64,000 bases of DNA from Macrotis lagotis. Taxonomy: Eukaryota; Chordata; Mammalia; Peramelemorphia; Peramelidae. The DNA lies in NCBI RefSeq assembly GCF_037893015.1, contig NC_133660.1, forward strand, positions 284,515,578 to 284,579,577, written 5' to 3'. Both the position numbers and the translations under genes were made by a program. The notes below the pieces were generated by a model, which was not told the DNA's origin, did no database searches, and worked only from the letters and a program-made list of their open reading frames with translations. Numbering within the stretch: position 1 is the stretch's first letter; each line of letters begins with the position of its first letter. Shown here piece by piece: positions 10,051 through 20,700 of the stretch.

Positions 10051-10349
10051 TCCCCCCTTGGCAGCCTATCTTGGGGATATGAGGACCACCCTCCTCCTCT
10101 ATGTCTCTTGTGCCCTCATGGCAGCTCCCTGAGGAGCTGCTTTTCCTTTGGCATCGCCACAAAAATCACTGCTTTTCCCTTCCTTCACTGGGGGAGCTGG
10201 GTGACCTCTGACACTGATGGTGACCCTGGGGCAGAGATCGTCCCCCTCCTCACCTCTGCCTCGTGGGGACCTCTCCCCAGCCTCCTGCAGGAAGCCTTCC
10301 CCAGACCCCTCCCTCCTCAGGCTTCCTTCTGAGAGGGCTCTCTAGAGCT

Positions 10350-10468
10350 CTGCCTGTCTGTCTCAGTTTGCTTCTGTCTCTTTATCTCTGTCTCAGTCTC
10401 TGTTTCTCTGTGTATGTCTCTGTTTCTTTGTCTCTCTGTCTCTGTGTTTTTCTGTCTCTCATTTTATA
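10350..10468 (+). repeat. (TCTG/TCTCTG)n simple repeat
   Basis: Degenerate pyrimidine-rich short-period repeat. Confidence 0.85.
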
Positions 10469-11439
10469 GTGAGCTCCGGGGCGGGGGTGGGGGGGTGAGG
10501 GTGGCAGTCGGCCCTCTGGGTATCCCCAGGGCTTAGCTGGGGGTGGGGGGACCTGGAACAACAAAGCCTTGTTGACTTGGGAGACCTGCTCCAGGTATCT
10601 TGCCCAGGGTTACAGAGCTAGGACATTTCAGAGGGAGGACTTGAACCCAGGTCACTCCCTGGGGATGTGGAACTGGGAAGCCCAGCGGTTCTGCCTCCAG
10701 ATTGCTCCAGATGGGCATGCCCTTTGACCCAGGACCAGGCCTCTACTCCAAAGAGATAAAACCCCCCAAACCCATAGGGTCTCTCAGTCTTATTCTCTTG
10801 AATCCTACATTTCTGATCAGAAAGAACTCGGCTCCTTGGCCTCTGATTGAGGTCAGTGAGCCTGATGTTGGCCTCTGGCCCCCCGGCCGGGCTCCCCAGT
10901 CATCCACCGAAGGCGGCTCCGTCTGGGGGGAACAGCCCGGGCCCCCAGTGAGGCGGGTGAGCTTCCGGGCCGCCGGACAAGGCAGGGAGCCGCCGGGCAT
11001 CTCTAAGAGACGGAACCAGTTCTCACCCCTGTGCCACGGGGGAGACCCCATGTTTTACCCGTGTCTCCGGCCCTGGCATACAACACGGAGCCAGAAGAGG
11101 AGCCGGGGGTCCTGTGCCCCAGGGCCCACGGATGGGGGACAGGGTGCTCCAGTAAGGGCTAACGGTGCCCGAGGGGCTGTGAACCCTGGGGGTCCGCGGC
11201 GAGCCCAGGCGGGGTGCCAGGCTGAGGGGGCACCCCCGGGGACCACGCGGCCTTCCTGCGGCTGCTCACTCCGGGAAGTCGGGGCTCTGGCTCCGCCTAG
11301 GCCCGGGGGCCCCCGCCCGGGGGTCCGAGCAGTTGGCCCCGGGGGGCTAGGCGCCCGGGGGGGGGGAGGGGGCCGCCCGTCCCGGGAGCCTCGGCGCGGG
11401 GGCGGAACTACAAGTTCCAGGGGCCCCAGCGCGCGCCCG

Positions 11440-11557
11440 GCCGCGCTCCCGCTCCCGGCCGCGCTCCCGCTCCCGCTCCCGCTCCCGGCCGCGCTCCCGC
11501 TCCCGGCCGCGCTCCCGCCCGGCCGCGCTCCCGCTCCCGCGCGCTCCCGCTCCCGCC
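11440..11557 (+). repeat. GC-rich minisatellite of CCCGCT units upstream of the MACROD1 ATG
   Basis: Runs of the hexamer CCCGCT or CGCTCC are broken by GGCCGCG spacers, ending 5 bp before the presumed start codon. It is probably part of the 5' UTR or core promoter and likely to vary in length. Confidence 0.85.
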
Positions 11558-11562
11558 CCCCC

Positions 11563-11779
11563 ATGCGGCGCGCCGGCCTGCTGGGCGCCGCGCGGGCCCT
11601 GTGCGCGCGCCCGGCCCCCGCCCCCCGCCCCGCCGCCCCGGGCCGCCCGCGGCCGCGCCGCCCCCCGCCGTCACTCGGAGCCGGGCCGGCCGGCGTGCGC
11701 ACCTGGGCGGCCGCTGCCCCCCGGGCCATGGCGGCCAAGGTGGACCTGCACACCTCCACCGACTGGAAGGAGGCCAAAG
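11563..11779 (+). CDS. MACROD1: MACROD1 exon 1, targeting sequence and MAAKVDL segment
   Basis: Codes 72 residues plus one base and ends at the donor AAAG/GTAAGG. The N-terminus is MRRAGLLGAARALCARPAP. The first ATG (11563) has a poor context (C at -3 and +4). A second in-frame ATG at 11728 sits in an optimal GCCATGG and would yield a protein without the presequence. As I recall, the human presequence is longer than the 55 residues seen here, so the true start could differ. Confidence 0.88.
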
Positions 11780-14700
11780 GTAAGGGGGCGCCCCCCCCAG
11801 TGCCGCCCCCCGCCTAGGACGCGAGTGGGCACCCGGGAGGGGGGCCGCGGGCGGATCCGCAGACCGCCCCCAGGCCCGGGCCTCGGGGTGGGGGGCCGGG
11901 ACGCCCCCTCTTTTGCCCGGGCCTGGAGGGCAGAGTTGGAGGAAGGGGGCGCTGTGTGGGGGAGGGGAGGGGGCGGGGCCTCGGCCCCAGAGCGGGTCCA
12001 CCCCCTGCCCCCCACGTGCCGCCCCCCCAGGCCCGGGCCCCCCGGTTCCGGACCGGCCGGGCTGTGTCCTTGGACTTGGGGGGAGGGGCAGCCGGGGCGC
12101 CTTGGCCCTGGCTGCTCTCCCGGATGGAGGGGGTGGCCCCTGGCTGGGGGCCCGGGCCTGGCAGGGGGGCCGCCCCCCCCCCAGCGCCCGCTCACCTCAC
12201 CGGCCACCTCCGGCCCAACGCCCGGGAGCTCCTCGGACCCCTGAGCTATGGCCTGTCGGACTCCGCCGGCACCCATCGAGGGTGGCACCCTGGCGGCCCG
12301 GGGTCCAAGCCGGACCCCTCGCTGGCCCTTGTGCCCACTCACGGTCACTCCCCTGGTTCGGGCTCCCTCCTCTGCCCCCCCCCCCCCCCGTGGCAGTCAT
12401 TTCCTAATTGGTCTGACCCCCCCACCCCGAGGGGCTGCCCTCCTCCCATGCCCACCCCTTCCCTGCCCTCCGCTCTCCTGGGTCTCCAGCCCACCGAGTG
12501 GGGGCTGCCCCTCAGACTGGCCTCCTGACCACCTCACCATCACTTCAGAGATCCGTCTGTCCGTCCTCGGGCGGCACGTTGGTGCCCATCCACACACAGA
12601 CGCATGTGCACTCAGTTACATACATGCAGACGCACAGACACCAGCATGCTTGAGGGCCCGGCTGGGCTGCTTCCCTGTTGTCTTGAGTCCCGTGGGCCTG
12701 GCCCAGTGTGGCCTCCTAGTAAGCTCTCTGCAGTCCACCCTTCATCCATTGAAGGGCCTGGGATACGGATCAGGTCTGGTGTTTGCTCCGTGACTCGGCC
12801 CTCTGGCTCCTCCACAGTCTGGAGGGTCTCAGCCGGCCGTCCTCAAAGCTTCCTTGGTTTTGGGTCTGTAACCCTCCGGCCGGGGACAGAATCTCTCCAG
12901 GTCTCAGTTCTCCCACCTGTAAAAGAGGTACCCCAAGAGTGCCTGCCTCACAGGACTTGAATAAACCCAGGATCAATCCTCGCCACAGACTGGGCCCGGG
13001 AAGACGCAGAGCCCGGCCAGGAGACCCCCGGCTCCAAAGGCAGGAACTTAACGCAGCTGGGAGTGGGGTCTCCCTGCTTGGGGGAGGTGAGAGAGCTGGG
13101 CAAAGGGAGTGGGGGAATCAAGGAAGACCTCCTGGAGGAGGTGACCCCAGAGCGGGCCCTCAAAGGGAAGGGAGAGAGGCAGGAGGGTAAAAGACCATTC
13201 CTTAGGCACTGGCTGCATAGCAAACACTGAAGTTTGTGCAAGGTTAGCTTGGAAAAGTTGGACTGGGGCTGTTGGGGGAAGGAGTCTTCCAAGGGGTCAG
13301 CGCATCCGACCCCAAGGCCCAGAGAGGCTGTGAGTTACCCAGACCCCAGGACTGGAGCTGCAGACGTGGGAGGGCCCCTCACAGCCATCTTTTCCAAACC
13401 CCCACATTACAAATGAGATTGAGAGACTTGGCTTGGGTTACCCTGAGTAGGTATCAGAGGCAGGATTAGAACTTGCCTCTTCCTACTTTTTAGCCCATCA
13501 CTCCTCCATTTTCCTGCCTCTCTGGCTCTACATCATTTCTTCTGAGTGATTAGTAGACTGGACCTTGTCCTCCAGGAATGAAGAGGGCCAGGAGAGGCCA
13601 TGCCTAGCCAGAGGGATCAGTTGGGGTTTTTGTTTTTTGTCCTTTTGGAGGGAGTATGAGGGCCCTGCTACCTAAGCTGCTTCAGCTCTGGGTAGGAGTG
13701 TAGACCGTGTCTCCTCTCTGGGATCATGGAGTCCCTGACTTTTCTTTGCCTTTTTTTCTTTCTCCCTTCCCTTCCTTTCTCTCTTCCCCTCCCCTGCCCT
13801 GCCCTCTCCTCCCTTCTCTCTTCTCCTCTCCTTTCCTTCCTTTCCTTTCCTGTTTTCTTACTTGCTTTTCTCTTTATTTTCTGTTTTCTTTCTTCCTTTC
13901 TCTCTTTTCTTTCTTTTGTCTTCTCTTCCTTTCTCCTTTCTCTCTTTTCTTTTTTCTTTTTTTCCTTCATTTTTCCCTCTCTATCTTTTCTTTATTCCTT
14001 TTTTCTTTTTTTAGTTTATTTTTTTGCAAGGCAATGGGGTTAAGTGGCTTGCCCAAGGCCACACAGCTAGGTCATTATTAAGTGTCTGAAGCCAGATTTG
14101 AACTCAGGTACTCCTGACTCCAAGGCCAGTGCTCTATCCACTGTGCTACCTAGCCACCCCCCTTCTTTCTCTTTCTTTTTTCTTTCTCCTTTTTTCTTCT
14201 CTCTGTCTTCATTCTTTATTCTTTCTTCCCTTCCTTCTTTCCCACTTTCTTCCTTTTTTCTTCTCTTCTTTCCTCTCCTTTGTTTCGCTCTTCCTTTCTC
14301 TCTCTCTTCTCCTCCTCTTTCCCTCCCCCACAGTTATTTCTATAAATGGACTAGGCACCTGTCACTCCCTTAGCACTTGGTTGCAGAGTCTGGAGATGAC
14401 ACCAGGCAGGTGGTGGGGCTGCTGGCCCGGAAAGCACTTGGGGCTTTTGGTTTCCCAGAACTTCAGGCATCACGTTGTCGGCTGCCCCGCCTCCTTCTCA
14501 CTGTGTCCTATATAGTTTTTGCCCTTGTATTCAGTTTGCAGAAGAACCATCTGGGAAATAATAATTAACATATAGTGATAACTAATAATTGTAAGGCACT
14601 TACCATATTTGCCACCCTGTAAGTGCCATATAAATATTGGCTATTGTTAATTATATTTAATGGCGTCTTAGGTTATATAATTGTGACTTGATCCTTATAA

Positions 14701-17700
14701 AAACCCTGAAGAGGAAACTGAGGCAGAGAGAGTGAAGTGATTTGCTCAGGGTCACACAGCTAGGAAGTATCTGCTGCTGGATTTGTTGAACTCAATTCTC
14801 CCCATCTCCAGACTAGCGCTGTACCCAGTGTTCCATAGCTCTGGAGGTGGGAGGAGTTTCAGACACCATCTTGCTTATATCCTTTTCATGTTTCAGAGGA
14901 GTAGACCAAGGCCTACAGGGGTTAGTTGAGTGGCCTGAGCCAAAGGGTTGTCCACACCTCTGGTTCGGACAGTGTGAGGGGTGTTTTTTGTTTTGGTCTG
15001 GGGAGGAACTTGAGGTCTTATAACAAACATGGCACTCTCCCAGAGTGGGCTCCCCCACTTCCCCAGGTCTACCATCCTCCTCCTTTGCTCCTCTTGGCCA
15101 GGCTCCTCATCAGCACCACCTGTCCAAGATACAAGTTCTGATGGACCATCCCTATGGGCTGTCCATCCAGTTGCATGTTAGAGCTTGGACAACAGGCATT
15201 TATTTAGATTTTTTCCTTAATAGTGTTTTATTTTTTCAAATTAGGGTTAGGGTTAGGGTTTCACCCTTCATTTTTATAAGATTTTGGGTTCCAAATACAC
15301 AGTCATGCTGAACATGTTTTTACATTAGTCATGTAAACATGTTAAAGAATAAGAACAAAAGGGGAAAGTGCAAGAAAGAAACACATTTTAACCAAGTAAG
15401 CCCAGACTGCTTTGGCTGCATCCGTCCTCCGTGGTTCTTTCTCTGGCTGTGGGGGGCATTTTCTAGAAGAGCATTCTCAGGATGCTCCTTGATCACAGAA
15501 CCCTGAGATAGGCAGGCCCCTTGTGGTTGATCACCACCTGCTGAGGCTGGATAATGGGCCTGCTTCATCCACTTGGCCTTTCCCCTTGAGGATGGCGAGG
15601 TTATACGGTTGTAGAACTCTGTAGCGCTCTATGATATCAACATCTCAGCATAGCAGGTTGGGTACCAGATGTGGGAGACTTTGGGGTTTTGGGAACTAAA
15701 TCAGAATATGTTAGTATAGGATAGAACATAAGCTCTCTGAAAACAAGGATTATTTCATTTTTTCTCTCTTTTCAGCATCCGTCACAAAGTAGACCCTTAA
15801 GAAATGGTTGTGGATCAATAGGGGAACTCCCACAAAACTGAGAATTGCCTGGAACCCTAAGGGCTTACAGGGCTCACCCTGGGTCATGGGGGGACAGGAG
15901 GAGAAGCCAGGCCTGGGTGACGATGCTCCCTGCTCACTGGGTCTCTTGGCCCAAGGCCATCTTCACCAGGGTCCTCCACTGGCCTGTCTCCAAGGGTCTT
16001 GTTATTCCTCACTGTGGACCTGTGAAATAGGGACGCTCCTGTTCTGGGAAAAGGGAAGACCAGTGGCTCCCAGTGGGCAGTGGAGACTGTGCAGGCAGTG
16101 GTTAGTAGTAACCTTCATAGCTCCTGGTATCGTGAGGGTAGTCCAGGGTGTCCCCTCTGGTCTTAGTGCCAGATGTCATCCCCATGTAGAGGGGAGCCCC
16201 AGGGAGAGGGGAGAGCCTGCTGCCTACCTGGCTGTGAGAGCCCAGAGGCCGGCCACCAACCACCTTTCTCTGTTGCTCATTGGGCAGCAGCCAGAGTGGA
16301 GCTGGATTAACACATATCTCTTAAGCTGAATGTGTCTTTTTGGGGAGGGATGCTCATTTATCAGCTCCCTTTTCTTCAAAAAAAAAAAAAGCAGTGTCTT
16401 ATAAGCAATATCCAGACCAGTGTGACCAAGTGAATGGTGGCACTCTGCAGTAATGGAATTGACTGTTGTGCATGAGGCTGGACGCACAGGAATGGAGGTT
16501 GCCAAGATCACGGCCTCCACAGCGGCGGAAGGGATGCCAGGCGGCCAAGCACCAGCCTGGATGGTTCTCATAGTCAGGGGTGACCCCGAGGTGGGGGATG
16601 CATTCCCTGCCTCCTTTTGGTGGATGTGGGGGACTGCCGGTGTGGAGTGTGGCTGATCCCTTCTTCCTTTCTCTGCTACAAGGGTGAGGAGGAACATATT
16701 TGGAAATGAAGGCCAAGACACTGCTAACAATGGAAAATAGTTGACCCACTGAATTAGCTATATCTTGTATAATGCCTGTTTTCTCGCTGCCTGGGCAATG
16801 GCTCGTCCAATGTCACAGAGCCAGAAGTGAATAGTCTTCCTGAGAGCTGGCCCGGTGCTCTGGGCATGCTGCCTCCCCCTCCCCTCTCTGAGCAGTACAC
16901 TTCTTAAAACACATCATTGAATTGCCGTTTTTATGGTCTTCGCCAAGCTGGCTGCCCGGAAGCCCCTCCGGTCCCATCCTGGGCTCATCAGCAGCTGGGA
17001 AGCCCTTTTGGAGGTTGGCCTTGCTCATCAAAATTTATAGGGAACATCTTTTTATACCACCTGTCTCACTGAACTGTGAAATACACCATTCTCTCAAGAT
17101 AGAAAGAAAAAATATCTGAATTATGTCTTTTCCGAACGCTGGGCTTGCTTGAGCCGCCCTCCGGGGCTGGAGAAGGAGGGGTACCATAGATCCCTCCCTG
17201 CCCTGGATGGCGAATCTTTGTGGGCCTCCTCTTCTCCATTCTGGGATGGCTGAGGCTCGAGGTTTTGGGGGTCCTCGAAGGGAGAGCGACTGCCTCTGGC
17301 TGGCTGGTTGGCAGTCTTGTTGGGACTGTTTTTCTTCTCCATTTAATGCAGGACCTTCCAAGCTGGACCAGGACCTCAGAGGCCATTCAGGCCAATCCCT
17401 TTATTTTTACAGCCAGTGAAGCTGAGAATGGGTGAAGGGAATTGCCCCAAGTCTGGCAGTGTAGGCAGGGAGTGACTTCAAGCCCTGACCTCTCTCTGGT
17501 GTACCACCCTGCCTTGAAGACCCGAGTCCTCTTCTTGACCCTAAGGAGGAAAGGCTTGGATGCCCTCCCTTAAGGTGGTGCTGTGAAAAGTGTCTTGTCA
17601 ACCTTAGATGCTGCTGGTTAAGATGGTCCCCGAAGGCTGAGCCAGTGGAGGGCTAACCTGCCTGAGGACGTGGGGGCACCCGGGGGATGGACCCCTTGGT

Positions 17701-20700
17701 CAAGGCAGCCCTTGAAACCCCTGGAAGTGTGAGGAGTCATTCTGGGAATTACTGAGCCCAGCTATTAGTTACCAAGAGGTGCTATGATCTTGGGGGCCTT
17801 CGATTCAGTGCTAGAAGGGGAGCCTCCGGGGTCATTCAGGTCAAACCCTTCCAAAGGGTCCCCCAGCTTGTAAGTCTCAGAAGTGGGATTTGAGTCCAGG
17901 TCTTCCTGCTCCACATTCACTTTATGTTCCAATCAAGTTTCATCACTTATCTCTGACCCCCCCCCCCCGTGCTAACGCTGCCCTGAAGATACCCCGTCCT
18001 TTCCATCAGTGCCCAGCTACCTCCCCCTTGTGAGTGCTAGCATGGTGGCTCCAGGCCCAATAGTAGTAAATGCTTCTCTCTTCATTCCCCCTTCCCCCTC
18101 CTCCCTGGGACACCCCACCTCAGAAGAACCGGGTTCACTCCCACCTCTCAAGAGTTTTGGGACCTTAGATCAGTCCCCCTTTCCCCCCCATTTCTGAAAT
18201 GACCAGGGGTTTTCTGAGGTCTCCCCCCTCCCAAGACTGAGATTCTACCCCCCCCCCATGGGTCACATCCCTGACTCCCGTCTTGTCCCTGGGTCCCCTC
18301 CTGGGTCTTGTGGGGGTGAGGAGTTGAGACCCTGAAACATCCTCATTCACCAGGGGCAGGGGGGAGAGTCTGCCAATGGTGTTAGCACCTTTGGATCTTT
18401 TTTTTTTAGGTTTTTGCAAAGTAAACGGGGTTAAGTGGCTTGCCCAAGGCCACACAGCTAGGTCATTATGAAGTGTCTGAGACCAGATTTGAACCCAGGG
18501 TACTCCTGTCTCCAGGGCCGTGCTTTATCCACGCCAGCTAGCGGCCCCTGGATCTTTCAAAGGAAGGTTGTTTTAGAAGCTAGACCTGTGATTTCATCAA
18601 TTGGGGGGGGGGGCTATTGTCCTGGAATTTGATAACTTAGAGCTGTTTAGCACCCCACCCCCCTTTTACAGATGAGGAGCCGGGCCCAGAAAGCTTCACT
18701 CCCTCTGAGGAAGTCTCTGCTGCCATGCAGATCTGCATCTTGCCTGCGACTTAGAACCTCAGAGGGAGGCAGTTCTAATCTTGCCTCTTAGACACCCACT
18801 GTCTGGGTGACCCTACGCAAGTCACTTGACTATTTTTTTCTTTTTGTAAATGTTTTATTCACTTTGAACTTATATACAAAATGAGAAAAGAAAAAAAATA
18901 GAACATTTCATTGTACATTGCAGAAGGTGAGAAATTTTCCATTTCAAGAAAGCCTAAGTAATAAATACTTGTTTTCAAAGCTGCCCACTTTTCTTTGCTT
19001 CCTGTTGTATTTTTTTTTTTTTTTTTGGTTCTCTGCTGCCTACCTTTTTACTCCATTTCCCCCTTCCCCCAGCCTTAAAGAAGGCCATAATTAAATATGA
19101 ATTATGTGTGTACCCATGTCCATAGATATCTATAAACATACACTCACATATACATATAAACTCATGTAAGACTGTACTATGCACATTTCCATTTGATGCC
19201 TCTTTCTCTGAAGGTAGATAGCATCTTCCTTTTTAAATCCAAGTCTTTCCGGACTTTTCTATCAACTAGCTCATTTATTACGCTGCAGCAGTATTGCTAC
19301 ACAAACCTATCCTATCTGACAGATTATCTATGAAAGTTTTTTTCCTCAATTTTCTGCCTTCCTTCTCTTTGATCAAGTTGATTTTATTCATTTAATTTAA
19401 AATTATTCAAATTATTCATTATACACTTCAGCAATATCTTCACCTTATAAAATAGCTTACTGGTGGATCTCCTTTATTTTTTCCCCTGTTGCTTTGAAAT
19501 TCTTGACCTTTTGTTCTTCCAAATGAACTTTGTTATTATTTTCTGACTCAGTAAGATTTTTTTAGTAATTTAATTGGGCTGGCATGGAATAAATAAATTA
19601 GGTAAAATTGTCTTTTGTTATTATACCCTTGATTTCTTTACCTTGGTTTCCTCATCTGTAAAATGGGCATAGGAATAAGAGCATCTACCTCAGGGTTGTG
19701 GTGAGGAATCAATGGGATAGCTTATGTGAACCTGAAAACACTATGTACTGGCTATTATTGCACCTCATGTTAGTTATTATATAATATTAATTATACTTAT
19801 AAGGAAACTAGATCATGCAGTGCATAGAGGGTTGGGCCTGGAGTTAGGAAGACTCATCTTGTGACCCTGGGTAAGTCACCTCTCCCTATTTGCCTCAGTT
19901 CTCTCCTCTGTAAAATGAGCTGGAGAAGAAAATGGGAATCCAGTCCAGGATCTCAGCCAAGAAAACCCCAAATAAAGTCATGAAGAGCTGGATGCAGCTG
20001 AAAAATGACTAAATAGCAATTATGCTATTGCTGTTATTGTTTTTAAGCTTAACCTGGAAGATGCTCGAGAATCCTCCCCACGTGTTCATATGGCCAGCTG
20101 TGCCTGACCTGGGGCAAAGCCTTCCGAGCTCAAATTGGTTGGATCAGCCACAGTCGAACACACTGTACTTTGACCCCAACCTAGTGATGTCATTTTAGTC
20201 TTTTGAGAACAGAGGACAACAGCCATAACTTGTTTTCATAAATATTTTGATGACTGTTTTATTTAGATTATGATCTGGTAGGATTTATTTATTTATTTTG
20301 TGGGTCCTTTCTTTCTCTTTTTTTATATTTTATTTTTTCCCAAATTTTATTTTTTTCAAAATTTCCCAAAATTTTTTCCCAAAGTGTTTCCCAAAACTAT
20401 CTAAGGTAGTTGTTCAGTGTTCATTTGTGTAAGATTTTGAGTTCTGGGTGGCTTGGTGGTGCAGTGGATGGATAGAGCACCAACCCTGGAGTTAGCAGTA
20501 CCGAGTTCAAATCCGGCCTCAGACACTTAATAATTGCCTAGCTGTGTGATCTTGTGCAAGTCACTTAACCCCACTGCCTTGCAACCCCCCTCAAAAAAAA
20601 CCCCAAAACAGAGCCTACTGTGTGTGTGAAAGGTACTGAGCAGTCAAGGAGATGGTGAATGGACAGAGGTCTCAGGAGGCTTTGGGAGGGAGGAAGGGAG

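Larger units (their letters stand above)
10900..12450. promoter_or_regulatory. MACROD1: CpG island over the MACROD1 promoter and exon 1
   Basis: Very GC-rich with dense CpG, peaking at 11400-11780. It spans the presumed MACROD1 promoter, exon 1 and the first 600 bp of intron 1. No TATA box is visible. Edges are approximate. Confidence 0.8.

Noticed and set aside
10702..11817. 371-codon open frame across the MACROD1 promoter
   Set aside because: Only the last part from 11563 matches MACROD1. The upstream part is open because of GC-rich composition and matches nothing recognisable.
13668..14515. Phe/Leu/Ser-rich frames of more than 100 codons
   Set aside because: They lie in a C/T-rich tract and a SINE.
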